From a virus: a stretch of DNA of 39,569 nt. Location: positions 1 to 39,569 of IMG/VR virus record IMGVR_UViG_3300030419_005289. One strand, given 5' to 3'. The notes under the pieces are model-generated. The model had not been told where the DNA came from. It saw only the letters and a list, made by a program, of their open reading frames with translations, and did not search any database. The position numbers and the translations under genes were made by a program. This document shows positions 1 through 7,240 of this stretch, piece by piece. How positions within the stretch are numbered: the first letter of the stretch is position 1; each line of letters starts with the position of its first letter.

Positions 1-2
1 TT

Positions 3-269
3 CAAAGTGTTGCTTCTGATATTAATCTTCTTGGTGTGATTGATTTAATGGACTGGATACAAGATAATCGCTATGAAGAAGATATGTTAACCTTCACTGT
101 TGTCCACGATTCAATTGTAAGTGAAGTAAGAGAAGATTTAATTGATACTTACATCGAAAATGCTAAACGTTGCATACAGAAAGATCGTGGACTTTCTATT
201 CCTAACTGCCCTATTAAAGTGGATTTTGAAGTCGGGCCTAGTTGGGGTGAATTAAGTGACTATAAATAA
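3..269 (+). CDS. polA: DNA polymerase, family A (Pol I-like), C-terminal fragment
   Basis: The reading frame is open to the left edge, so only the last 88 residues are present; the GTG at 36 is internal, not a start. The fragment holds the family A motif C pattern VHD (His-Asp codons at 105-110) inside a hydrophobic strand (TFTVVHDSIVSEV), which supplies a metal-binding Asp of the palm domain, followed by a helix and a short end resembling the usual Pol I tail (VDFEVGPSWGE). It would be the phage replicative polymerase, consistent with the helicase, SSB and 5'-3' exonuclease downstream. The next gene starts inside its last codons. Only the C-terminus is visible, so subfamily and any 3'-5' exonuclease domain cannot be judged. 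Confidence 0.85.
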   Translation, partial: QSVASDINLLGVIDLMDWIQDNRYEEDMLTFTVVHDSIVSEVREDLIDTYIENAKRCIQKDRGLSIPNCPIKVDFEVGPSWGELSDYK

Positions 270-753
270 ATTTTCTAAAATATCTTTTCCTTTTTTTGGG
301 CTACTTAGTAAACCTTATGAAGTTAGTATTACATTTAGTAAAATACAAATTAGGCGTAAAAGATTTTCTCAATTAGAAACACTAGATGATAAAGCCTTAG
401 CAGGTGATTATTTTGCTCGTTTATTACAACTGGATAAACGTGGTGATTTTAATGTTACCTGTAAAAATATACAAGATTGTTTAGTATCTAAAGTCGTATG
501 GGGATTAGATAAAAACGCTGTAATTCACGATCTAACAAAGAAAAATACATTTCCAGCAGAAAATAGAAAGATACGAAAAGTAAAAGATAATCTAGTTTGG
601 CTTGACAAAATAGCTTATCCATTTAAAGTAAATACAGATCAAGTTTTATTTATAGAAGATGTACTTTATGGTAGAGTAGTTTATGTAAATAATGAGTGGT
701 TTTTAAAAGAATTTATAATGGAGCCAGTGAGCAGAAACTATGAGCGACTCTAA
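256..753 (+). CDS. Hypothetical protein, 165 aa
   Basis: I do not recognise this protein. It starts at a GTG (256) that overlaps the polymerase stop by 14 nt, an arrangement suggesting translational coupling, and its end overlaps the next gene by 14 nt. It is basic and mixed alpha/beta in appearance, with no membrane segment, no signal peptide and no obvious catalytic motif. Two cysteines (around residues 69 and 74, in CKNIQDC) are the only ones. Its position between polymerase and helicase suggests a replication accessory role, but that is inference from context. The ORF is real by its packing in a strand-consistent operon with no gap. Confidence 0.7.
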   Translation: MTINKFSKISFPFFGLLSKPYEVSITFSKIQIRRKRFSQLETLDDKALAGDYFARLLQLDKRGDFNVTCKNIQDCLVSKVVWGLDKNAVIHDLTKKNTFPAENRKIRKVKDNLVWLDKIAYPFKVNTDQVLFIEDVLYGRVVYVNNEWFLKEFIMEPVSRNYERL

Positions 754-961
754 TATTATATCCTTAAAAGATGTGTTAGAACAAAAATTAAGGAAAGAAC
801 AAGAATTAGAATATTATGAACAACAACTTACAGAGCTTCAACGTAAGATGACTTTAGTAAAAAATGATATTAATATTACTAATTTAGTAATTGAAATAAT
901 AAATGATGAATCAAGAGATATATTAAGAGTTTTACGGCAAGACAAGTTATTATTAAAATGA
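740..961 (+). CDS. Small coiled-coil protein, 73 aa
   Basis: This is a short, highly charged protein whose central part (about residues 10-48, rich in E, K, Q and L in heptad-like spacing such as EQKLRKEQELEYYEQQL) is predicted by eye to be a coiled coil, followed by a short Ile/Asn-rich segment and a basic Leu-rich end. It begins with ATG inside the end of the previous gene and its stop overlaps the helicase start in an ATGA junction, so the three are probably translated together. No enzymatic motif is present. It might act as an oligomeric adaptor in the replication complex, but nothing in the sequence shows a partner. Confidence 0.7.
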   Translation: MSDSNIISLKDVLEQKLRKEQELEYYEQQLTELQRKMTLVKNDINITNLVIEIINDESRDILRVLRQDKLLLK

Positions 962-2241
962 AAGCAAAAGTAAAAACAATTTATATATCTGATAAGATAT
1001 ATATAAAAAAAGAAGATGTTGAAGATCCTAATGACTTAATTAGTCTTTTTACATATGATAATGGTGATGAAATTTTATCTACTTTAGGAGAGGATGATAA
1101 TTATTTTATTGTTCCAAGTAATAGTTATCATAAACTAGAATGGCAAAAAGTAGTAGATAAAAGAAAATATGAAGAAGCCAAAACAGAGATGACTTTTTCT
1201 GGAGAACTAAGATGGGAACAACAAGAAGTAGTTGATGAATTTTTTAAAAAAGGTCGCGCAAGAAGTGGTATAATTCAAGCACCTTGTGGCTGGGGTAAAA
1301 CATATACTGGTTGTAATATAATAGCTCGTAACAATATAAAAACTTTAATAATGGTTCATACAAAACTCTTATTCAGACAATGGATTGAAGAGTTAGATCA
1401 TCAAATACCAAATATAAAAATAGGTAAAATTGGTGATGGATTTTTAGAAGTAGAGGATATAACAGTAGGTATTTATAAAAGTGTATACAATAATCTAGCG
1501 CAACTTAGAGAGTCATTCTCAATGATTATTGTTGATGAGGCACATTTATGTCCTGCGGATTTATTCTCTACTGCGTTAAATAATCTAAATGCCAAAATAA
1601 AAATTGGAATATCTGCTACTCCTAAAAGAAAAGATGGTAAGCATGTTTATCTTTCTGATTATTTTTCTCCTTTTTTAGTAGCCGCAAAAGATCCTAGACA
1701 AGTTAATGATCCATCTGTTAAAATAATACAAACAGATTTTAGATTTCCAGTAATTGATCCAAAACGAGACTGGTCTAGACAATTAAATAAACTTTGTTCT
1801 AATCAACAATATTTAGAACTTATAGCTAAAGAAGCTATAAAAATGATTGCTAATCGTAGGTGTCCTCTTATATTAGGCGAAAGAGTACAGATGTTAAAAG
1901 ATTTACAAAAATTAATTCCAACAAGCATATGTTTAATAGGAGAAACAGATGAATCAACTAGAAAAGATGTTCTTTCTAATGTCGGAGGAAAATATAAAGC
2001 TGTCCTATCAACGAAGCTCTTTGATGAAGGCATTAGTTGTCATCGGTTGGATACATTGTTTCTTACTTGCCCTAATAATAATCCTATTAAGCTTGAACAA
2101 CGAATTGGTCGTATCATCCGTGAACATGATGATAAACAACTACCTCAAGTAGTAGACTTTTGGTTAAGAGGACCAATTGTACAACGTCAACAAACTAAAA
2201 GAATAGAGTGGTATACAAAACGTGGATACTATATACTTTAA
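958..2241 (+). CDS. Superfamily 2 DEAH-box DNA helicase
   Basis: A 427-residue ATP-dependent helicase with the full SF2 motif set: Walker A APCGWGKT (residues 108-115), Walker B/motif II VDEAH (192-196), motif III SAT (219-221) and motif VI QRIGRIIR (381-388). The first ~85 residues are a non-helicase N-terminal region. It resembles the phage UvsW/RadD/XPB-like group used for branch migration, recombination-dependent replication or strand annealing rather than a hexameric DnaB-type replicative helicase. It starts in an ATGA overlap with the small coiled-coil gene, and the following gene starts at a GTG 20 nt before its stop. No separate primase or hexameric helicase is in the window; they may lie upstream. 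Confidence 0.92.
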   Translation: MKAKVKTIYISDKIYIKKEDVEDPNDLISLFTYDNGDEILSTLGEDDNYFIVPSNSYHKLEWQKVVDKRKYEEAKTEMTFSGELRWEQQEVVDEFFKKGRARSGIIQAPCGWGKTYTGCNIIARNNIKTLIMVHTKLLFRQWIEELDHQIPNIKIGKIGDGFLEVEDITVGIYKSVYNNLAQLRESFSMIIVDEAHLCPADLFSTALNNLNAKIKIGISATPKRKDGKHVYLSDYFSPFLVAAKDPRQVNDPSVKIIQTDFRFPVIDPKRDWSRQLNKLCSNQQYLELIAKEAIKMIANRRCPLILGERVQMLKDLQKLIPTSICLIGETDESTRKDVLSNVGGKYKAVLSTKLFDEGISCHRLDTLFLTCPNNNPIKLEQRIGRIIREHDDKQLPQVVDFWLRGPIVQRQQTKRIEWYTKRGYYIL

Positions 2242-2680
2242 TTGGTATGAACTAAATCAAAGAGGACGCAAAGATCCTGCTGCAATAATAATCTTGACTC
2301 ATGCTCTAAATTTTGATTATAATTATCCAATAGCATGGTCAGCAGGAAAATCTTTATTACAAAAACTTCACATACATCACATACCTGCTTTTTTATTTCA
2401 AACAGGTATTTTAGAAGCATCTAATGGTAATATTTACTGTACATATAAAACAGAAAATAATCAAAGCTATATAAAAAATAATAAATTTTTATATTATAAT
2501 GTATCTGCAACTAAAAAGGTTGAATATATAAAAGCTTTAAGTATGAGAAGAATTTCTGATAAAACTGATAAAATTCCTAGAAGTTATATTGAGGGAGATA
2601 TTGATAACCCTTTCTTAACACACGATAAAGAATCTATTTACTTTAGATACGAGTCTCTGGTTGCAGAGATAAAATCCTAA
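2222..2680 (+). CDS. Hypothetical protein, 152 aa
   Basis: Starts at a GTG within the helicase end (20-nt overlap) and is followed by a 32-nt gap to the SSB gene. The first third (WYELNQRGRKDPAAIIILTHAL) looks like a helical region and the rest is Tyr/Asn/Lys-rich without a recognisable active site. There is no signal peptide or membrane segment; hydrophobic stretches are short. I do not recognise the family. The coupling to the helicase suggests it acts in replication or recombination, but this is only positional. If the first in-frame ATG were used instead the protein would lose most of its N-terminal half, so the GTG is preferred. Confidence 0.65.
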   Translation: MDTIYFNWYELNQRGRKDPAAIIILTHALNFDYNYPIAWSAGKSLLQKLHIHHIPAFLFQTGILEASNGNIYCTYKTENNQSYIKNNKFLYYNVSATKKVEYIKALSMRRISDKTDKIPRSYIEGDIDNPFLTHDKESIYFRYESLVAEIKS

Positions 2681-2712
2681 ATTCAGAACCAACGTTCAAC
2701 AAGGAGGATAAA

Positions 2713-3366
2713 ATGGTCGCTTGGGATAAAGCAAAAGGAAAACAAAATACTGGTCAACGCAGAGAAATTCAGCGTATGACAATGAACATTGGGGACAATA
2801 AACTTCGATTAATCGGAGATGTATTGCCCCGTTATTGTTATTGGGTAACAACTACTGAAGGTAGAAAAATGCCCGTAGAATGTTTGGAATTTAATAGGGA
2901 AACTGAAAGTTTCGATAATACTGCCGCTAATCCTTTTAAAGAGATTGATGAGGCAGTATACTCAGATAAACCTCAATTTTCTTACGTCTGTAATGTAATT
3001 GATCGTTCAGATGGTAGTATTAAATTATTTGATCTACGCTCTACTATTTATAGTCAAATTGTGGATTATGCATCTAATCCTGAATATGGGAATCCTTCTG
3101 ATCCCGAAACAGGATATGATATTACTGTTAAAAAAGAAAAAACAGGTCCGTTACCTCAAAATGTTAAATATACTTGTATTCCCGCGAGAGCAAGTGTGAA
3201 GCTCAGTAGCGATGAATTAGCTCTTGAACTTTTTGATCTTTCTCGCATCTACAAGCGTCAAAGCTATGACGAGCAAAAAGAATGGTTAATGCAAAATACT
3301 TCATACTTTGCTGGCGATGCCGGTGATGAGTTTAAAGCAACAGAGGATGTTGACGATCTATCATGA
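2713..3366 (+). CDS. Single-stranded DNA-binding protein (gp32-like)
   Basis: A 217-residue protein that looks like the phage SSB family related to T4 gp32. It has a basic, Lys/Gly-rich N-terminal arm (residues 1-25), a central beta-rich core with the pattern VIDRSDGSIKLFDL, then PEYGNPSDPETGYDITVKK, which matches the conserved DPxxGYDI strand of these proteins, and a strongly acidic C-terminal tail ending DVDDLS as expected for partner recruitment. It protects and organises ssDNA for the polymerase, helicase and recombination nuclease. A strong ribosome-binding site AAGGAGG (2701-2707) sits 5 nt before the ATG, unlike the mostly overlapping neighbours, fitting high expression. The zinc ligands of T4 gp32 are not evident. 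Confidence 0.8.
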   Translation: MVAWDKAKGKQNTGQRREIQRMTMNIGDNKLRLIGDVLPRYCYWVTTTEGRKMPVECLEFNRETESFDNTAANPFKEIDEAVYSDKPQFSYVCNVIDRSDGSIKLFDLRSTIYSQIVDYASNPEYGNPSDPETGYDITVKKEKTGPLPQNVKYTCIPARASVKLSSDELALELFDLSRIYKRQSYDEQKEWLMQNTSYFAGDAGDEFKATEDVDDLS

Positions 3367-4175
3367 AAAAATCACTTAAAGATTTAGTGACCCCAGACTC
3401 AGGAGAAAGCTCTAACTTTGGAGCTTTCACTGACGTCGATGGGGGAGAAGCAAAGATTAATTTAGATGAACTAAGAAAACATGAAATATTCTTTGCTACA
3501 CCTTGTTATGGGGGTATGCTCACAGATCAATACTTTTTATCTATGTTTAAGCTTTCACAAGCTTTTATGCAGTATGGAATCTCATTTAGGATTACAACTT
3601 TACGAAACGAGAGTTTGGTAACCCGCGCTAGAAATATACTTGCTGCAATGTTTATGGAAAGTACCGCAACTCATCTATTTTTTATAGATGCAGATATAGA
3701 ATTTGATGTTGATTCGATTCTTAGAGCATTGGCTTATGATAAAGACATACTAGCCGCTGCTTATCCTAAAAAAGCTTTACCTATTCAGTATGCAATAAAT
3801 TTTAAGTTTAAAGACCCCACTACTAAACAAGTTCGTATTGAAAATGGTGCAGTCGAAGTATTAGATGCTTCTACAGGATTTTTCTGTATTAAACGTAGAG
3901 TATTTGATAAAATGCGAGAAGCATACCCAGAATTACATTATCGAAATGATTCTAATATAGATGAAAAATTTCACAAATATTGTTATTCTTTTTTTGATAC
4001 AATTCAAGATCCAGATGACAATAGGTACTTATCAGAAGATTATACCTTTTGTCGAAGATGGCAAAAAATTGGTGGAGAGATTTGGTTAGATCCTAATACA
4101 AAACTTAATCATATTGGCACCTATACTTTCGAAGGAGACGTATCAAAAATTATGGAACAAAGAGCAGGGCCTTGA
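3363..4175 (+). CDS. GT-A fold glycosyltransferase-like protein
   Basis: 270 residues with the core of a nucleotide-sugar transferase of GT-A type. It shows an N-terminal strand and loop (FFATPCYGG, residues 43-51), a basic RNxSLVTRARN segment (81-91), the metal-binding DxD motif as DAD (109-111) preceded by a hydrophobic strand, and a C-terminal SEDYTFCRRW element (224-233) with an acidic pair typical of the catalytic region, then a WLDP...LNHIG motif with His250. Such proteins are widespread in tailed phages. The acceptor is unknown: modified DNA bases, host surface glycans or virion proteins are possible. It overlaps the SSB stop by 4 nt and the next gene's TTG start by 4 nt, so it is in the same transcript. 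Confidence 0.78.
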   Translation: MKKSLKDLVTPDSGESSNFGAFTDVDGGEAKINLDELRKHEIFFATPCYGGMLTDQYFLSMFKLSQAFMQYGISFRITTLRNESLVTRARNILAAMFMESTATHLFFIDADIEFDVDSILRALAYDKDILAAAYPKKALPIQYAINFKFKDPTTKQVRIENGAVEVLDASTGFFCIKRRVFDKMREAYPELHYRNDSNIDEKFHKYCYSFFDTIQDPDDNRYLSEDYTFCRRWQKIGGEIWLDPNTKLNHIGTYTFEGDVSKIMEQRAGP

Positions 4176-4885
4176 TTGATGAAGATTACCAGGCTTGGAA
4201 TAAATATCCTCAATATAGATGGATATTTAATAAGCTAGATATAGCTCTCAAGCTTGGATATCAAGCCGGACCTGCTTGTGTACCTCTGCCACCAGTACCC
4301 TACTATTTTAAAGCTGTAGTAAGACCTATATACAATTTATATGGTATGGGTATAGGTGCAAGGGTGCATAAATTTACACCTGAAGTTGATAATGATTTTA
4401 TTGTTAATCACGGATGTATCCCTCCTGGATATTTTTGGTGTGAATATTTTGAAGGTACTCACTATTCTATAGACTATAAAGCTACTAACGCACCTAAAGG
4501 CTCTATGTTTAGATGGGAATCTTTTAATGCAATGGTAGGAGTAAATACAGAAAAAGATCTTACCAGATTTAAAAGGTGGACTTCTGTAGAACCTCCTAAA
4601 ATGATGCTTCCAGATTTTATTAATAAAATAATGGATGTTGAATATTTAAATATAGAATGTATTGATGATAAGATAATAGAAATACATCTTAGAACAGGTA
4701 ATGATGTGTTACACGATATGCCTTTAGGTACTGAAATTATTCCTATATGGAGTGATGAGAAAGCTACATCTAAAGAATTGGAAAAACAAGGATATAAATT
4801 TAAAGCAAACCTACATCCTGATTCTTTTAATTATGGTGCTGATGGTCATTTAAAATATGTTAGAGAAGGATATATGATAAAATAA
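4172..4885 (+). CDS. Conserved phage protein of unknown function, possibly ATP-grasp-like
   Basis: 237 residues, starting at a TTG that overlaps the glycosyltransferase stop. The opening (WNKYPQYRWIFNKLDIAL) followed by GPACVPLPP and the RPIYNLYGMGIGA stretch (about residues 52-64), then CIPPGYFWCEYFEG and HYSIDY, is an arrangement I associate with a conserved phage family that has no firm function. The RPIxNxxGMG element recalls the glycine-rich loop after the nucleotide-binding Lys/Arg of ATP-grasp ligases, and the later acidic strand IIEIHLRTG (about 168-176) would fit its metal-binding part. This assignment is a weak inference from pattern. It lies directly between a glycosyltransferase and an AspH-type hydroxylase, which suggests a role in tailoring chemistry. 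Confidence 0.7.
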   Translation: MIDEDYQAWNKYPQYRWIFNKLDIALKLGYQAGPACVPLPPVPYYFKAVVRPIYNLYGMGIGARVHKFTPEVDNDFIVNHGCIPPGYFWCEYFEGTHYSIDYKATNAPKGSMFRWESFNAMVGVNTEKDLTRFKRWTSVEPPKMMLPDFINKIMDVEYLNIECIDDKIIEIHLRTGNDVLHDMPLGTEIIPIWSDEKATSKELEKQGYKFKANLHPDSFNYGADGHLKYVREGYMIK

Positions 4886-5374
4886 ATGACGTACCAATTT
4901 ATTAAAAAATTTGAACAAAATTATGAAAAAATTTATCAAGACTATTTATCTATAAAAAATAAAGTAGTTCCTTGGCCTGAGCCAGAACTCTATGATAAAG
5001 GATGGGAAGTATTTGGACTATTTATGTCAAAAGATGTTTCAACATTAATAAATAGAGATCTTACTTTTTCTACAGAATGTGCCTTTACAAAAAATTTAAT
5101 ATCACAGAATGTTCCTAATCACGGAACAGCGGGGTTTTCTCTACTAAAAGCTAATAGCGTAATAAAACCACATGAAGGACTTAAAAGTAACTATTTTAGG
5201 ATGCATTTAGGATTAGAAGTGCCAGAGGGAGATTTAGGTATATTAACTGCTTCTCATGGATTACTAAGATGGGAAGAAGGAAAAGCATTTTACTTTGATG
5301 ATACTTTATTGCATGAAGCGTGGAACAAAACTAATCAAGATAGAGTAGTTCTTTTAATGGATTTTGAAAGATGA
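4886..5374 (+). CDS. Aspartyl/asparaginyl beta-hydroxylase-like 2-oxoglutarate/Fe(II) dioxygenase
   Basis: 162 residues corresponding to the catalytic domain of the AspH family. The two iron-ligand histidines are visible: His96 in KPHEG (the family lacks the third carboxylate ligand, and Gly is found here as expected) and His143 in HEAWN. Arg153 in DRVVLLMD is placed to bind 2-oxoglutarate, and the conserved FRMHLGL strand and FDD element precede the second histidine. The enzyme should hydroxylate an Asp or Asn side chain of a protein, peptide or small molecule. No signal peptide is present, so it acts in the cytoplasm. It starts right after the previous stop and overlaps the SbcD-like gene by 4 nt. 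The substrate cannot be read from the sequence. Confidence 0.85.
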   Translation: MTYQFIKKFEQNYEKIYQDYLSIKNKVVPWPEPELYDKGWEVFGLFMSKDVSTLINRDLTFSTECAFTKNLISQNVPNHGTAGFSLLKANSVIKPHEGLKSNYFRMHLGLEVPEGDLGILTASHGLLRWEEGKAFYFDDTLLHEAWNKTNQDRVVLLMDFER

Positions 5375-6336
5375 AAATTTTAAACTCAGCTGATTGGCAT
5401 ATTCTTCTTCATAAAAAGAAGGTTCCCTATAAATGGCAAGTTAATAGATTTAAAACTATGTTTAGAAAACTTCTCGCTTTAGAACATCAATGCGATGTAC
5501 ATATAATTAGTGGAGATGTATTTGATAAAAAACCAGAAGCTGATGAAGTATGTTTATTTTTAAGTTATATTAACTCTGTTACTAAGCCTACATATATTAT
5601 ACCCGGCAACCATGAAGCAACTAAAAAAGGAGATAGTTTTTTAGAATATTTTGGACAAGAAAATGCAATAAAAAATAAAAATGTCCAAATTATTACTAAG
5701 AATGAACGGATTCAAGTAGGTAGTGTAATATTTCAGTTTTTCCCTTATGGAGAAATGCAATTAGATAATTTACCTAAACACTATGAAGATGATATTCTGG
5801 TAACACATATCAGAGGAGAAGTACCTCCACATATTACTGCTGAGTATGATTTTGAGAAACTTCGTCCTTGGAAGCTTATTTTATTAGGTGATTTACATTT
5901 CGCACATAAATATAAAGATTATCCAGCATACTACCCTGGTAGCCCGTTAAATGTAACTTTTGATAGAGATGATAAACGTAAATATGGAGTTAATATTATT
6001 ACTAAATTTTACGAAAACTTTTCTTATAAAATAGATTTTGTTGATTTAGAATTGCCTAAACTACTAAGAAAAACTATCTCTGTAAAAGATGAATTAATTA
6101 AAGATGACTTTAATCATGTAGTATATGAAGTTACAGGTTCAATTGATGAGCTTTCAAAAGTTAAAAACTCTGATCTGTTAGATAAAAAAATAGCAACACA
6201 ACCTGTTGAAGATTCAAAACTTGATTTAAAAAATAAATCATTAGTAGAAGAACTAGAGTTATATTTAGAGTTTCTAAAAATAAAAGATACAAAAACTATT
6301 ATAAAAGACTATAAAGATTTAAATATAAATGTATGA
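5371..6336 (+). CDS. sbcD: SbcD/Mre11-like nuclease (T4 gp47-type recombination subunit)
   Basis: 321-residue calcineurin-like metallophosphoesterase. Metal-binding motifs appear in order: DWH (residues 8-10), GDVFD (48-52), GNHE (79-82), THIRGE with His146, and GDLHFAH (173-179). This is the Mre11/SbcD/T4 gp47 layout, followed by a capping domain and a charged C-terminal part that would bind the coiled coil of its ATPase partner. The partner, an SbcC/gp46-like protein, is encoded one gene downstream, so the complex should act in end resection and recombination-dependent replication. The PP-loop gene that separates them is unusual. Start ATG overlaps the AspH stop. Confidence 0.92.
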   Translation: MKILNSADWHILLHKKKVPYKWQVNRFKTMFRKLLALEHQCDVHIISGDVFDKKPEADEVCLFLSYINSVTKPTYIIPGNHEATKKGDSFLEYFGQENAIKNKNVQIITKNERIQVGSVIFQFFPYGEMQLDNLPKHYEDDILVTHIRGEVPPHITAEYDFEKLRPWKLILLGDLHFAHKYKDYPAYYPGSPLNVTFDRDDKRKYGVNIITKFYENFSYKIDFVDLELPKLLRKTISVKDELIKDDFNHVVYEVTGSIDELSKVKNSDLLDKKIATQPVEDSKLDLKNKSLVEELELYLEFLKIKDTKTIIKDYKDLNINV

Positions 6337-7240
6337 ACTTGATTTAAGTCTAAATCGTGTCTATTGGGAATATAGACAAAGTAGAAATTTTTTACGTCCT
6401 AATAAAGGGTATAAAGGTAATGAGTTAGTACCTAGTATCGGTGCTAGAGCAACTTGTAATGTCTATAGTAAAAGAGGTATTAGTTTTAAACATGATTTAG
6501 AAAACTTAGTAAAATCTTTTGGCGAACTGTATAAAAATCGTAATATATACATGACTCTAAGTGGGGGTATAGATAGTGAGATTACCGCCGAAGCATTTTA
6601 TAGGGCAGGTATTAGTTTTACAGGATTATCTCTAAGATTATTAGATGGTATAAATGACTATGATATAATTTATGCAGTAAAATATTGTAAAGATAGAAAT
6701 ATTAGACATCGAATAATTAAACTACCTAATGAAGAATTAATAGAAAAAACTATTCCTAAAGCGATTAAGTATGGACAGTTTACGCATGCTTATAGCCAAG
6801 TCGCTTTAACAAAATTGCTAGATGTAGCAACAGAGGATGATATAGTTATATTTAGTGGTCATAATCCAGATTTTCATCCTCAAATTGGCCCTGGTTGGTG
6901 GGAAGATAGCCCTAATATAGTAAAGTATGCAATAAATACAAAAAAGAATTTTTTTACATTTACAAGCTTAGAACCAATATTTTGTCACTATGCTAAAAAT
7001 TATGACATAAATCAACCGGGAGAAAAAGATAATGACTTTCTTTATGAGTGTTATCCTAATTTAGTAAGAAGAGTAAAGTATACAGGATGGGAAAAAAGTC
7101 ATGATATACTACCTCCTATTCTTGATAAACTATATAAAACTCATAACTATAGATATCAAACATTTTTGACATGGGACTTTTATACAATGAGATATTTATA
7201 CAAATTATTTTTAAAAGGAAAACTAAGTGTCTCAAATTAA
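6329..7240 (+). CDS. PP-loop ATP pyrophosphatase family protein (asparagine-synthase/QueC-like fold)
   Basis: 303 residues with the P-loop-like pyrophosphatase motif LSGGIDSE at 77-84, which binds ATP and adenylates a substrate in asparagine synthetases, GMP synthetase, QueC, TilS and similar enzymes. Downstream blocks fit an alpha/beta HUP-type nucleotide-binding fold, with IIFSGHNPDFHP-type residues near 173-184 as a later binding loop. The zinc cysteines of QueC are not seen, and no glutaminase domain precedes it, so it is not a complete AsnB or a clear QueC. It probably forms an amide, thioamide or similar bond through an adenylated intermediate; the substrate is unknown. The gene lies between sbcD and sbcC, overlapping both (8 nt and 14 nt). 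Confidence 0.8.
   Translation: MYELDLSLNRVYWEYRQSRNFLRPNKGYKGNELVPSIGARATCNVYSKRGISFKHDLENLVKSFGELYKNRNIYMTLSGGIDSEITAEAFYRAGISFTGLSLRLLDGINDYDIIYAVKYCKDRNIRHRIIKLPNEELIEKTIPKAIKYGQFTHAYSQVALTKLLDVATEDDIVIFSGHNPDFHPQIGPGWWEDSPNIVKYAINTKKNFFTFTSLEPIFCHYAKNYDINQPGEKDNDFLYECYPNLVRRVKYTGWEKSHDILPPILDKLYKTHNYRYQTFLTWDFYTMRYLYKLFLKGKLSVSN

Noticed and set aside
1803-2033. - strand ORF and other short ORFs in the helicase region
   Set aside because: The helicase motifs cover the same DNA on the + strand, and the short frames carry no motif.
6329-7240. QueC and a 7-deazaguanine DNA-modification cluster
   Set aside because: Only the SGGIDS loop is shared. The QueC zinc cysteines are not evident, and no QueD, QueE, FolE or DpdA homologue is visible; the radical SAM genes have twitch/SPASM-like cysteines unlike QueE.
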